Source: Fimenecus sp051881395
Lineage (GTDB): Bacteria > Bacillota > Clostridia > Oscillospirales > Acutalibacteraceae
Length of the DNA stretch: 33,427 nt
Direction: 5' to 3'
Assembly: GCA_051881395.1 (NCBI GenBank)
Contig: JBJEPU010000169.1
Coordinates: 1 to 33,427 of the forward strand
Shown here: piece after piece, positions 8,401-17,609 of the stretch
How the letters are laid out: every line of letters begins with the position of its first letter
Position numbering within the stretch: position 1 is the first letter of the stretch
Notes under the pieces: generated by a model
What the model was told of the DNA's origin: nothing
Databases searched by the model: none
Seen by the model: only the letters and a program-made list of their open reading frames with translations
Made by a program: the position numbers and the translations under genes

Positions 8401-8586
8401 ATGGCAGTACCGAAGAGAAGAGTTTCCAAAGCAAGAAGAGATAAGAGACGCTCCAACGTCTGGAAAATGTCCGCTCCCGAGCTTCAAAAATGCCCGAACT
8501 GCGGCGAGTACAAAAGACCGCACAGAGTTTGCGCAGTATGCGGCTACTACAACGGCAGACAGGTCGTTGTGAAAGAAGAAGCCTAA
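8401..8586 (+). CDS. rpmF: 50S ribosomal protein L32
   Basis: This small, basic large-subunit ribosomal protein has 61 residues, the normal length. The N-terminal AVPKRRVSKAR signature is intact. It is the zinc-binding form, with Cys31, Cys34, Cys44 and Cys47 forming a four-cysteine ribbon. An AAGGAG ribosome site lies upstream, and a terminator follows the stop codon. Confidence 0.98.
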   Translation: MAVPKRRVSKARRDKRRSNVWKMSAPELQKCPNCGEYKRPHRVCAVCGYYNGRQVVVKEEA

Positions 8587-8613
8587 GCTTTGCAAATTGA
8601 TTTTGTACGTCGG

Positions 8614-8649
8614 AAAGGTGGAGAAGGTTTTTACTTCCCCGCCTTTTTC
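8614..8649 (+). terminator. terminator after rpmF
   Basis: A 13-position stem (8614-8626 with 8634-8646, one G-U and one mismatch) closes a 7-nt loop and runs into a T-rich tract. It would end the yceD-rpmF transcript. Confidence 0.75.
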
Positions 8650-8671
8650 TCGTGCGGAAAGGCGGTAACCT

Positions 8672-9979
8672 ATGCCGGTTGAAATACAGTCTGTGAAACG
8701 GTTTTCCCGCAGTTGGTTTGCGGGCGTGCGTGCAGGGGACAGTCTCTTAACCGTGGACGGGTACGAAATTGAAGATGTGCTGGACTACGATTTTCGTTTG
8801 AGTTTTGCGCCCGTCACCGCGGAGTTTCAATGCGGCGCCAAGCGAAAAACCGTGCAGTTTAAAACAGCGGATACAGGCTTGCAGTTTGCCACCTATTTAA
8901 TGGACAAACAGCAGCATTGCAAAAATAAATGCATTTTCTGCTTTATTGACCAATTGCCCGCGGGAATGCGTGAAAGTCTGTATTTTAAAGACGACGACTC
9001 GCGTCTTTCGTTCCTGTTCGGGAATTATATTACCCTAACCAATATTTCCGAGCACGAAATCGAGCGCATTATCCAAATGCATATCAGCCCCGTCAACATT
9101 TCCGTGCACACCATGAACCCGCAGCTGCGTGTGGAAATGATGAAAAATAAGCACGCGGGAGAGGCGCTTTCTATATTGCAACGCTTTTATGACGCAGGCA
9201 TAGGTATGAATACCCAACTGGTGCTTTGCCCCGGTGTCAACGACGGAAAAGAACTGGAATACAGTTTGCAGGAACTCGCAAAACTGTACCCCGCGGTGCA
9301 AAGCATTGCCGCTGTGCCTGTGGGTTTGACGAAATTCCGCGAAGGGCTTTTCCCTTTGACGCCGTATACGAAAGAAACCGCGGGGGAGGTTATCGACATT
9401 CTCGAAGCCTTCTCCACAGCATTCAAGGCACAACACGGTGTGCGCCTTTGCTACCCGGCGGACGAATTTTTCTTAAAAGCCGAGCGCCCTTTGCCAAGCG
9501 GCGACTATTATGACGGCTACCCGCAAATTGATAACGGCGTGGGGCTTTGGACTTCGTTAAAAGAAGAATTTTACGAAGCTTTGAGCACTTGTACGCAAAC
9601 ATCCAAATACAAACAACTGACTTTGGCAACAGGCGCGGCGGCGTATCCGCTACTTTGTGAACTTTGCGCCGCGGCAGAGCAAAAAATCGGCTGTAAAATC
9701 GAGGTTGTCAAAATCATCAATCACTTTTTCGGTGAAGAAATCACCGTCGCGGGGCTTTTAACGGGGCAAGATTTGCTCGAACAACTGCAAAACCGCGATT
9801 TAGGCGAGGCGTTGCTCATTCCGCTGGTGATGACGATTGACTATACTTCCCATTCAACCGAAAACAATAAATTTTTAGACGATATTACCTTGAAAGAAGC
9901 AGAAAAAGCGCTCGGCGTGTCCGTCATTCCGACAGGCAATGTCGGGGAAGAACTGCTTTCCAACCTTTTGGGGGTGTAA
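8672..9979 (+). CDS. DUF512 family radical-SAM/PDZ protein
   Basis: The 435-residue product has a PDZ-like N-terminal region (about residues 1-60). A radical-SAM-type cysteine cluster CKNKCIFC (Cys83, Cys87, Cys90) follows, then a barrel region and the C-terminal DUF512 domain. This architecture is a conserved Firmicutes family; its substrate is not established. Cys-x3-Cys-x2-Cys is the standard ligand set for a SAM-cleaving 4Fe-4S cluster. Only 2 bp separate its stop codon from der, and the ribosome site of der is inside its last codons, so the two are probably translationally coupled. That suggests a link to ribosome assembly, but only by association. Confidence 0.88.
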   Translation: MPVEIQSVKRFSRSWFAGVRAGDSLLTVDGYEIEDVLDYDFRLSFAPVTAEFQCGAKRKTVQFKTADTGLQFATYLMDKQQHCKNKCIFCFIDQLPAGMRESLYFKDDDSRLSFLFGNYITLTNISEHEIERIIQMHISPVNISVHTMNPQLRVEMMKNKHAGEALSILQRFYDAGIGMNTQLVLCPGVNDGKELEYSLQELAKLYPAVQSIAAVPVGLTKFREGLFPLTPYTKETAGEVIDILEAFSTAFKAQHGVRLCYPADEFFLKAERPLPSGDYYDGYPQIDNGVGLWTSLKEEFYEALSTCTQTSKYKQLTLATGAAAYPLLCELCAAAEQKIGCKIEVVKIINHFFGEEITVAGLLTGQDLLEQLQNRDLGEALLIPLVMTIDYTSHSTENNKFLDDITLKEAEKALGVSVIPTGNVGEELLSNLLGV

Positions 9980-9981
9980 AA

Positions 9982-11325
9982 ATGGCAAAACCCGTTGTGG
10001 CGATTGTCGGCAGACCGAATGTCGGCAAAAGCACTTTGTTTAACAAATTGGTCGGCAAAAGGCTTTCGATTGTCGACGATACTCCGGGCGTTACGCGCGA
10101 CCGTATTTACGGAGACTGCGAGTGGCTCGGGTACAATATGTTGCTTGTGGATACGGGCGGCATTGAGCCGTATTCCGACGATGTTATCCTGTCGCAGATG
10201 CGCCGTCAGGCGGAATTGGCGATTGACAGCGCCGATGTGATTATTTTAGTCACGGATTTGCGTTCGGGTGTGGTCGCCACCGACCAAGAGGTCGCGGCGA
10301 TGCTCCAAAAAAGCGGCAAACCGATTGTGCTTTGCGTCAATAAATGCGATACCGTCGGCGAAATCCCGCCCGAATTTTACGAGTTTTACAATCTCGGCCT
10401 CGGCGACCCTGTGGCGGTTTCCTCCGTGCATGGGCACGGCACGGGCGACCTTTTAGATGAAGTCTTAAAATATCTGCCCGAACAGACCGAGGACGAATTG
10501 GACGGCGAAACCGTCCGCGTGGCGGTTATCGGTAAACCGAATGTCGGCAAATCCTCGCTGATTAACGCCATTTCGGGCGAAAACCGCGCGATTGTCTCCG
10601 ACATTGCGGGCACCACGCGTGACGCAACCGATACAATCGTCGAAAATCAGTTCGGCAATTTCGTGTTTATCGACACCGCAGGGCTTCGCCGTAAAAGCAA
10701 GGTCGAAGACCAAATCGAAAAATATTCTGTCATTCGCGCAAGAATGGCAGTCGAGCGCGCCGATGTGTGCGTGATTATGATTGACGGCACAGAAGGCTTT
10801 ACCGAGCAGGACTCCAAGGTCGCTGGCATTGCGCACGACCTCGGCAAGGCGTGCATTATCGCGGTCAACAAATGGGATGCGGTTAACAAAGACGGCAAAA
10901 CGATGGATAAAGAGCGTAAAAAACTGATGAACGATTTTTCGTTTATGAGTTACGCGCCGATTATTTTCATTTCCGCTAAAACAGGGCAGCGACTTGACCG
11001 CCTATTTGAACTGATTAAATTTGTCAACGAACAAAATGCCATGCGTATTTCGACAGGGAAACTCAACGAGGTGCTGGCAGATGCGACTACCCGCGTTCAG
11101 CCCCCCACCGACAAGGGCAGACGCTTAAAAATCTATTATATGACGCAGGCGTCTACCCGCCCGCCGACATTCGTTTGCTTTGTCAACAGCAAGGATTTAT
11201 TCCATTACAGTTATCAGCGCTATATTGACAACCAAATCCGCGAAGTCTTCGGGCTTGAGGGCACGCCCACGCGCTTCATCATTCGTGAACGCGAGGGCAG
11301 AAACGGCAAAAAGGATACGAAATAA
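9982..11325 (+). CDS. der: ribosome-assembly GTPase Der (EngA)
   Basis: This double-G-domain GTPase is required for maturation of the 50S subunit. The 447-residue length is typical. The first G domain has GRPNVGKS at residues 10-17 with a DTPG motif and NKCD. The second has GKPNVGKS at 184-191 with a DTAG motif and NKWD. A KH-like C-terminal domain follows, ending in a basic tail. It is the last gene of the DUF512-der unit and ends in a strong terminator. Confidence 0.98.
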   Translation: MAKPVVAIVGRPNVGKSTLFNKLVGKRLSIVDDTPGVTRDRIYGDCEWLGYNMLLVDTGGIEPYSDDVILSQMRRQAELAIDSADVIILVTDLRSGVVATDQEVAAMLQKSGKPIVLCVNKCDTVGEIPPEFYEFYNLGLGDPVAVSSVHGHGTGDLLDEVLKYLPEQTEDELDGETVRVAVIGKPNVGKSSLINAISGENRAIVSDIAGTTRDATDTIVENQFGNFVFIDTAGLRRKSKVEDQIEKYSVIRARMAVERADVCVIMIDGTEGFTEQDSKVAGIAHDLGKACIIAVNKWDAVNKDGKTMDKERKKLMNDFSFMSYAPIIFISAKTGQRLDRLFELIKFVNEQNAMRISTGKLNEVLADATTRVQPPTDKGRRLKIYYMTQASTRPPTFVCFVNSKDLFHYSYQRYIDNQIREVFGLEGTPTRFIIREREGRNGKKDTK

Positions 11326-11326
11326 C

Positions 11327-11360
11327 AAAGCAACCGTGCGAAACGAGCACGGTTGCTTTT
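11327..11360 (+). terminator. terminator between der and the convergent LRR gene
   Basis: A perfect 13-bp stem (11327-11339 with 11347-11359) with a 7-nt loop runs into TTTTC on the plus strand. On the minus strand the following sequence is only moderately T-rich, so it may work in both directions but favours der. Confidence 0.88.
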
Positions 11361-11365
11361 CTGTG

Positions 11366-13006
11366 TTATGCATAATATTCAATGGTGCATTTGGCTTGAA
11401 TATCGTTTAAATCCCGAATGTCTGCAATAGAACCGTCATTTTTGATGCGTATGCAGCGTAACGAAGGCGGTGCCGCTTCACTGGTGACAATGGTTTTATC
11501 CACTCGGCATGATTCGGAGAATTGCAGGGTGGTCAAATACGGGTTGCCGCAAAATGCAATCCCCGAGAACACCAAGTGTGTATCTGCCGGTGTGACGAAC
11601 ACAGAATCCTTTTTGCCGGGCGGATACCAAAATACATCATAATATTCCACGCCGTTCGAGATAATGGATGCTCTCTTGCAGTACAAAACGCCGTCTTTTG
11701 CATAATATTCCGTGTTACCGTCCGCAACGGAAAAAGAGGACAAATTTGTGCAACCCAAAAAGTTTACGCGTGTTGCGCTGACGCTGGAAAATTTTTTAGG
11801 AAAGACGACGCTTTCCAAATACGGATTGTCTTGAAAAGCATAGCCGGCAATGGAGCGTGCGTATGATGCTATGGTACACTGCTTGTCTGTTCTGCCGGGC
11901 GGATAATATACAAGCGTATTGGAAATATCCTCATAGACCGCACCGCCGTTGGTAAACATACGGCCGTTGTAGGACAGGTTCGGATTTTGCCGTTCGGTAA
12001 AGGAGACACTGCTCAATTTCGGACAACCGGTAATCAATTTGTGAAAGGAATAGTAGTAGACTTTTTCGCCTGCCGCGTTCACCATATATGCCCGGGTTGC
12101 ATACGGCAAGGTAATCGAAGTTAAATTCGGCAAATCGGAAAAGACGGCTGTGTTATACGGCAAATAGAGCATACCGGAGTCGTCCGACGTCCCCTCAAAC
12201 TGTATTTTCTGAATTTTGCTGTTGTTTGCAAACAGATTTTCCCCAAGATACGAAACATGCTTGCCGTCAATATAGGCGGGAACGGTGATAATACTGTCGT
12301 TGCCTGTGTATTTGGTGAGCTTTACCGCGCCGTTTAGTTCCGTCCATTCCCATTCGGCACTGTCGGCGGGTGGCGCAACAATCGGCTCTTCGGGTTGCGA
12401 TTCGGTCGGTGCTTCGGTCGGGGTGTTCGGTGCAGTCGGGGCGCTTTCCGTTTCGTCGGTTGTATCCCCATCGTCGGCGGAAACGTCCGTGCCGGCAGTG
12501 CTGTCGCCTTGCGGGTCGGTTTCGTCGGGATTTCCGAACAACCTGTCCCAAAAACCGCCGGCTTCCGAAGTGCCTTCTTCCGTGCTTTCGCTTGGGTGAA
12601 AGAGTTTTTCAAAAAATCCCTGTGCCTCGGTGGTGATTTCAACGGTTTCGGTGACAATTTCACCTGCCGCGTCGGTAACAAATTCCCCGTTTTCTTGTGT
12701 GACGGGGACTTGCGTGGTTTGCAAGACGGTGGGCGCGGCGTTGCGGTTTGCGGTTTGCACAGCCAAAAAACATATGCCGCAGGTTACAAAAAGCATCGCC
12801 GTACAGGCAAGTATGCGTGTCCGCTTTGCGCGCAAAAATAAGAACGCTTTCACAACGGCTTTACCTTTTTGGATGCGATGCATATGTGTCTTTTTCGGTG
12901 CTGGGTCGTTTACTGCGATGGGTTTTGTTTGCGGTGAAAAGCATTTTAAGCAAAAATCGGCTTCCTGCGGCAACGGTGCGCCGCAGTGTATGCATTTTTT
13001 CTCCAA
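11366..13006 (-). CDS. zinc-ribbon, membrane-anchored leucine-rich-repeat (BspA-like) protein
   Basis: The 546-residue product is a mosaic. An N-terminal zinc ribbon (Cys5, Cys8, Cys19, Cys22) is followed by a basic stretch, one transmembrane segment (about residues 63-84) and a Thr/Glu/Asp/Pro-rich linker (about 90-215). The C-terminal 320 residues resemble the LRR_5/BspA type of leucine-rich repeats, with recurrent ITLP, YLPYN and VVFP-like units. The predicted topology is zinc ribbon inside and repeat domain outside. The start is TTG at 13004-13006; no ATG lies upstream of the cysteine motif, and an AAGGA site is 11 nt away. Such repeat domains often mediate binding, but no ligand can be inferred. 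It is a single-gene unit with its own promoter. Confidence 0.82.
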   Translation of the reverse strand: MEKKCIHCGAPLPQEADFCLKCFSPQTKPIAVNDPAPKKTHMHRIQKGKAVVKAFLFLRAKRTRILACTAMLFVTCGICFLAVQTANRNAAPTVLQTTQVPVTQENGEFVTDAAGEIVTETVEITTEAQGFFEKLFHPSESTEEGTSEAGGFWDRLFGNPDETDPQGDSTAGTDVSADDGDTTDETESAPTAPNTPTEAPTESQPEEPIVAPPADSAEWEWTELNGAVKLTKYTGNDSIITVPAYIDGKHVSYLGENLFANNSKIQKIQFEGTSDDSGMLYLPYNTAVFSDLPNLTSITLPYATRAYMVNAAGEKVYYYSFHKLITGCPKLSSVSFTERQNPNLSYNGRMFTNGGAVYEDISNTLVYYPPGRTDKQCTIASYARSIAGYAFQDNPYLESVVFPKKFSSVSATRVNFLGCTNLSSFSVADGNTEYYAKDGVLYCKRASIISNGVEYYDVFWYPPGKKDSVFVTPADTHLVFSGIAFCGNPYLTTLQFSESCRVDKTIVTSEAAPPSLRCIRIKNDGSIADIRDLNDIQAKCTIEYYA

Positions 13007-13051
13007 ATACAGTCAAATCCTTTGTTGTATAGTTTGAGAATCTACTGTCAT

Positions 13052-13080
13052 AAAATAAGCCATTTCCCGTAATTTGTCAA
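13052..13080 (-). promoter_or_regulatory. promoter of the LRR protein gene
   Basis: On the minus strand a perfect TTGACA (13080-13075) and TATTTT (13057-13052) are separated by 17 bp. The TTG start codon is 45 bp downstream. Confidence 0.65.
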
Positions 13081-13203
13081 GTTTCACCGGATTTTTGCGC
13101 AATCCGATTTTTTGAGAATTCACACTCTGTTTACTTGCTATTTCTCCCCGTTTGTGGTAAAATTCTTCTAATATTGTTTTATACTATAATAAGGGAAAAA
13201 ACT

Positions 13204-13707
13204 ATGATGATTTTAGGCATTGACCCGGGGTATGCGATTGTCGGTTACGGGGTGCTCGATTACCGCAACAACCGCTTTTCCGTGGTGGATTACGGTGCGA
13301 TTACCACTGACGCAGGCACGCCGTTTAATCGGCGACTCCAAATCATTTACGATGACCTTTGCGCGCTGATGGAGCGATACAAACCCGACGCGATGGCGAT
13401 TGAAAAACTGTTTTACAACACCAACGCCAAAACAGTGATTGATGTCGCCCAAGCGCGCGGTGTGACGATGCTTGCCGCCCAACAGCACGGACTTGAAATT
13501 TTTGAGTATACGCCCTTGCAGGTCAAACAAAGCGTAGTCGGCTACGGCAGAGCCGAGAAAAAACAGGTGCAGGAAATGACACGCATCATTTTAAACCTCG
13601 ACAAAGTGCCAAAGCCCGACGATACCGCCGATGCACTGGCCATGGCAATCTGCCACGGGCATTCCAGCGGGTCACTGATGGGGAAACTCAAAAAAATGGG
13701 GGTTTAA
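13204..13707 (+). CDS. ruvC: Holliday junction resolvase RuvC
   Basis: RuvC is the endonuclease that cuts Holliday junctions in homologous recombination. The 167-residue product carries the acidic active site of the RNase H-like fold: Asp7 in GIDPG, Glu67, and Asp140 with Asp143 in the DDTADALA motif. The ATG at 13204 follows AAGGG; an in-frame codon at 13135 would add a hydrophobic leader absent from RuvC. A TATAAT at 13185-13190 lies 13 bp upstream of the start and may be the -10 box, but no matching -35 is evident. It begins the ruvC-ruvA-ruvB-glmM run. Confidence 0.96.
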   Translation: MMILGIDPGYAIVGYGVLDYRNNRFSVVDYGAITTDAGTPFNRRLQIIYDDLCALMERYKPDAMAIEKLFYNTNAKTVIDVAQARGVTMLAAQQHGLEIFEYTPLQVKQSVVGYGRAEKKQVQEMTRIILNLDKVPKPDDTADALAMAICHGHSSGSLMGKLKKMGV

Positions 13708-13710
13708 ATC

Positions 13711-14319
13711 TTGTTTTATTCGATTACCGGGCGTGTGGTGCACCGCGATACGCAGTCCGTCGCGTTGGAAACGGGCGGCGTTGCGTTTCAGTGCAGTACA
13801 ACGCTTTCAACCTTAAAAAAAATCGGGGAAAAGGGCAGTACCGCCACGCTCTATACCTACTTAAATGTCCGTGAGGACGCGCTCGATTTGTTCGGTTTTG
13901 CCACCGAGCAGGAGCTGGAATGCTTTAAACTGCTCATTTCCGTTTCAGGTATAGGTCCCAAAGCGGCGCTTGCGATTTTGTCGGAATTAACGCCCGACAA
14001 ATTGGCGCTGTGCCTTGCTACGGGCGACAGCAAATCCATTACCCGCGCACAGGGCGTCGGGCCGAAGCTTGCCCAGCGCGTGGTGCTGGAATTAAAGGAC
14101 AAATTGGCAAAGGGCTTGGAATTGCCCGCCGACTCGCCCGAAATTCAAGCGGCAGGGCTCGCCGCCGCGGACGGCAATGCCTCGGAGGCGGTAAGCGCCC
14201 TTGTGATGCTCGGCTATTCCCAAAGTGAGGCGGCAATGGCGGTTTCCAAGTTAGATGGGACTTTGTCTGTGGAAGAACTGATTAAACAAGCGTTAAAACA
14301 ACTTGCAAGGCAGGTGTAA
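13711..14319 (+). CDS. ruvA: Holliday junction DNA-binding protein RuvA
   Basis: RuvA forms the tetramer that clamps the Holliday junction and recruits the RuvB motor. The 202-residue product has the N-terminal OB-fold domain, two helix-hairpin-helix motifs (around residues 70-125, including SGIGPKAALAIL and QGVGPKLAQR) and a C-terminal domain from about 145 that contacts RuvB. The start is TTG at 13711, three bases after the ruvC stop codon, with GGGGG from the end of ruvC as ribosome site, so translation is probably coupled. Confidence 0.96.
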   Translation: MFYSITGRVVHRDTQSVALETGGVAFQCSTTLSTLKKIGEKGSTATLYTYLNVREDALDLFGFATEQELECFKLLISVSGIGPKAALAILSELTPDKLALCLATGDSKSITRAQGVGPKLAQRVVLELKDKLAKGLELPADSPEIQAAGLAAADGNASEAVSALVMLGYSQSEAAMAVSKLDGTLSVEELIKQALKQLARQV

Positions 14320-14322
14320 CCG

Positions 14323-15354
14323 ATGGATTTTGAACAGGAAAACCGCATTGTTTCGCCCGATTTCAACGAGACGAGCGACGGCGATTTGGAACTTTCTCTG
14401 CGCCCGAAAACCCTGAACGATTATATCGGGCAGGAAAAGGCGAAAGAGAATTTGAAAATCTATATCGAAGCGGCAAAAGCGCGCGGTGAGCAGTTGGACC
14501 ATGTGTTGCTGTACGGTCCTCCGGGGCTTGGGAAAACCACGCTCGCAGGCATTATTGCCAATGAAATGAATGTGCAAATCCGCGTGACCTCGGGCCCCGC
14601 GATTGAAAAACCCGGCGATTTGGCGGCGCTGTTAACCAATTTGAGCGACGGCGATGTGCTGTTTATCGACGAAATCCACCGCCTTTCGCGCAGTGTCGAG
14701 GAGGTTTTATACCCCGCTATGGAGGACAACGCGCTCGATATTATCATCGGCAAAGGCCCTTCGGCGCGTTCCATTCGGTTGGATTTGCCGAAATTTACGC
14801 TGGTCGGCGCGACGACGCGCGCGGGGCAGTTGACTGCACCTTTGCGCGACCGTTTCGGCGTAATTTTACGCTTGGAAATGTATTCTCCCGAGCAATTGTC
14901 GCAAATCGTCAAGCGCAGTGCAGGCATTTTGGGTATTGCCGTGGATGAAAACGGCGCGTTGGAGATTGCGTCGCGTTCGCGCGGTACACCGCGTATTGCA
15001 AACCGCCTGTTAAAGCGTGCGCGTGATTTCGCCGAGGTCATGGCAAACGGCGTGATTACCGAAGATACGGCGAAAATCGCCCTCGGCAGAATGGAAATCG
15101 ACGAGTTAGGGCTTGACCAAATTGATCGCCTGCTGTTAACCACAATGATTCAAAATTACAACGGCGGGCCTGTGGGCTTGGAAACCATCGCCGCCACCAT
15201 AGGCGAGGAAGCCGTCACGATTGAAGATGTGTATGAGCCGTATTTAATGCAAATCGGCTTTCTTTCCAAAACCCCGCGTGGCAGAGTGGCAACCGCACTC
15301 GCATACAAGCACCTTGGCATTGCCATGCCGGGTCAGCAACAGTTGGATTTATAA
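14323..15354 (+). CDS. ruvB: Holliday junction branch migration ATPase RuvB
   Basis: RuvB is the hexameric AAA+ motor that drives branch migration together with RuvA. The 343-residue product shows Walker A GPPGLGKT (65-72), Walker B with DEIH (Asp116), a sensor-1 type GATTRAG stretch and a C-terminal winged-helix domain. It starts 3 bp after the ruvA stop codon, in the same operon. Confidence 0.98.
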   Translation: MDFEQENRIVSPDFNETSDGDLELSLRPKTLNDYIGQEKAKENLKIYIEAAKARGEQLDHVLLYGPPGLGKTTLAGIIANEMNVQIRVTSGPAIEKPGDLAALLTNLSDGDVLFIDEIHRLSRSVEEVLYPAMEDNALDIIIGKGPSARSIRLDLPKFTLVGATTRAGQLTAPLRDRFGVILRLEMYSPEQLSQIVKRSAGILGIAVDENGALEIASRSRGTPRIANRLLKRARDFAEVMANGVITEDTAKIALGRMEIDELGLDQIDRLLLTTMIQNYNGGPVGLETIAATIGEEAVTIEDVYEPYLMQIGFLSKTPRGRVATALAYKHLGIAMPGQQQLDL

Positions 15355-15372
15355 CCGTATAAAGGAGAATTT

Positions 15373-16722
15373 ATGGGCAGATTATTCGGAACAGACGGCG
15401 CCCGCGGCGTCGCAAACAGTGAAATTACCTGTGAACTTGCTATGCAAATCGGGCGCGCGGCGGCCATGGTGCTGACCGAGAATTTAGACCACCGCCCGCG
15501 CGTGATGATTGGTATAGATACCCGCGCTTCGGGGGAAATGTTAGAGGCGGCGCTCACGGCGGGGCTTTGCTCCGTCGGGGCAGATGTTCTGCTTTTGGGC
15601 GTTGTACCGACTCCCGCCGTGGCATACCTTGTCAAAGCATATAATTATGACGCGGGCGTGATGATTTCCGCCTCGCACAACCCCTGTGAATACAACGGCA
15701 TTAAGATTTTTCAGTCCACGGGCTACAAATTGCCCGACGCGTTGGAAAACGAAATCGAATCCATTATTTTAGACGAAGCGAAAGTGCCGCCTGTGATGGT
15801 TGGCGGCGATGTTGGCAGAGTGTCGCGTGCAAAAACCGCGGTGGATGATTATATTAAGCATTTGCTTTCCACCACCGATGTGCGTTGCGACGGGTTAAAA
15901 ATCGCGCTGGACTGCGCCAATGGCTCCTCGAGCGTTTCCGCAAAGACTGTTTTTGAGGCACTCGGCGCGGAATGTATCGTGATTGCAGACAATCCCGACG
16001 GCGTGAATATTAACAAAGACTGCGGCTCGACGCATATGGGCGCTTTGCAAAAATGTGTTGTCGAAAACGGTTGCGACTTGGGATTTGCCTTTGACGGCGA
16101 CGCTGACCGTATGCTTGCCGTGGACCACACGGGCAATTTGGTGGACGGTGACCGTGCCATCGCGCTGTGCGCAAAATATATGCAGAAAAACGGCACGCTC
16201 AAAAAAGATACCGCTGTGGTCACCGTGATGAGCAATATGGGCTTTTTCAAATTCTGCGACGAAAACGGCATTCATTGTGAGCGTACTAAGGTCGGTGACC
16301 GTTATGTGCTCGAAAATATGCTCGAAAACGGATATAGCATCGGCGGCGAGCAGTCGGGACATATCATCTTTTTGGACTACGCCACCACGGGTGACGGGCA
16401 ACTGTCCGCAATACAGGTGTTAAAGGTGCTTAAAAATACCGGCAAAACCTTAAAAGAATTGGCGGACGAAATGGAAATTTACCCGCAGGTGCTCATCAAT
16501 GTGCGCGTGTCGAATTACGGCAGAGTGCGCTTTACAAGCGATAAGGAAATTAAAAATGCCATTGCCCGCGCCGAAGAAGAACTCGGCGACAGCGGGCGCG
16601 TGCTGGTGCGTGTTTCGGGCACGGAGCCGTTGGTGCGCGTCATGTTAGAGGGCAAGGACGAGCAAAAAATCCGTGAACTCGGCGAAACCATTGCCGAAGT
16701 GGTACGGGAAAGGTTAGTGTAA
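15373..16722 (+). CDS. glmM: phosphoglucosamine mutase
   Basis: GlmM converts glucosamine 6-phosphate to glucosamine 1-phosphate for UDP-GlcNAc and peptidoglycan synthesis. The 449-residue product has the GTDGARG N-terminus, the phosphoserine loop SASHNP with Ser101, the metal-binding DGDADR (241-246) and a C-terminal phosphate-binding RVSGTEPLVRVM segment. An AAAGGAG site precedes the ATG. The TAATG junction with the next gene shares one base, indicating translational coupling. Confidence 0.97.
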   Translation: MGRLFGTDGARGVANSEITCELAMQIGRAAAMVLTENLDHRPRVMIGIDTRASGEMLEAALTAGLCSVGADVLLLGVVPTPAVAYLVKAYNYDAGVMISASHNPCEYNGIKIFQSTGYKLPDALENEIESIILDEAKVPPVMVGGDVGRVSRAKTAVDDYIKHLLSTTDVRCDGLKIALDCANGSSSVSAKTVFEALGAECIVIADNPDGVNINKDCGSTHMGALQKCVVENGCDLGFAFDGDADRMLAVDHTGNLVDGDRAIALCAKYMQKNGTLKKDTAVVTVMSNMGFFKFCDENGIHCERTKVGDRYVLENMLENGYSIGGEQSGHIIFLDYATTGDGQLSAIQVLKVLKNTGKTLKELADEMEIYPQVLINVRVSNYGRVRFTSDKEIKNAIARAEEELGDSGRVLVRVSGTEPLVRVMLEGKDEQKIRELGETIAEVVRERLV

Positions 16723-17585
16723 TGCGTTTTTCACAGGATTGGAAAGACTATGAACTGCTGGACTGCTCTTGCGGCGAGCGGCTGGAGCGTTGGGGCAAGG
16801 TGACCCTCATTCGTCCCGACCCGCAGGTGGTTTGGCAAACGCCGAAAACGCATCCGCTGTGGAACAAGGCGGATGCAGTGTACCACCGTTCCAACACGGG
16901 CGGCGGGCAGTGGGAAGTGCGCAATCGGATTCCCGACCGTTGGGAAATCGGCTACCGCGATTTGACTTTGAATGTCAAAACCATGGGCTTTAAGCACACG
17001 GGCGTGTTTCCCGAACAAGCGGTCAACTGGGATTATGTTTCCGACTTAATCAAACAGCAAAACCGCCCTGTGAAAGTCTTAAACCTCTTTGCCTATACGG
17101 GTGCGGCGACTGTTTCCGCCCTGAAAGCGGGCGCAGAGGTCGTCCATGTGGACGCGTCAAAGGGGATGGTGCAGTGGGCAAAGGAAAATGCGCTTTCTTC
17201 GGGCGTGATTGACCGTCCTGTCCGTTGGATTGTCGATGACTGCATCAAATTTGTCCAGCGCGAAATTCGCCGCGGCAATCGGTATGATATTTTGATTATG
17301 GACCCGCCTTCGTACGGTCGCGGCCCCGGCGGCGAGGTTTGGAAACTCGAAAACGAAGTGTATCATTTTGTCGAGTTGTGCCGCGAAGTTTTGTCGGACA
17401 ATCCGTTGGCGGTGCTTATCAACTCCTATACTGCGGGGCTTTCTCCCGCGGTGATGCAGTATATTTTAGGCGCGCTTGTCGTGCCTGCGTTCGGCGGTAC
17501 GGTCGAAAGCGAAGAAATCGGCTTGCCCGTTACGCAAACGGGGCTTCTGCTCCCTTGCGGTGCAACCGCGATTTGGAAGCGCTGA
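16722..17585 (+). CDS. class I SAM-dependent methyltransferase (RlmI-like core, no PUA domain)
   Basis: The 287-residue product contains a Rossmann-type methyltransferase core: NLFAYTGAAT (motif I, near residue 125), VDAS acidic loop, and MDPPSYGRG (motif IV). This matches the rRNA methyltransferase family PF10672 related to RlmI/RlmK. The N-terminal 100 residues are not a PUA domain. The catalytic cysteine motif expected of a C5-cytosine enzyme is not seen; the corresponding stretch reads INSYTAG. It may therefore methylate a guanine or adenine, or another substrate. It is coupled to glmM by a one-base overlap and followed after 24 bp by the ECF genes. Confidence 0.82.
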   Translation: MRFSQDWKDYELLDCSCGERLERWGKVTLIRPDPQVVWQTPKTHPLWNKADAVYHRSNTGGGQWEVRNRIPDRWEIGYRDLTLNVKTMGFKHTGVFPEQAVNWDYVSDLIKQQNRPVKVLNLFAYTGAATVSALKAGAEVVHVDASKGMVQWAKENALSSGVIDRPVRWIVDDCIKFVQREIRRGNRYDILIMDPPSYGRGPGGEVWKLENEVYHFVELCREVLSDNPLAVLINSYTAGLSPAVMQYILGALVVPAFGGTVESEEIGLPVTQTGLLLPCGATAIWKR

Positions 17586-17609
17586 AAAATCTTTTGTAAG
17601 GAAAACACT

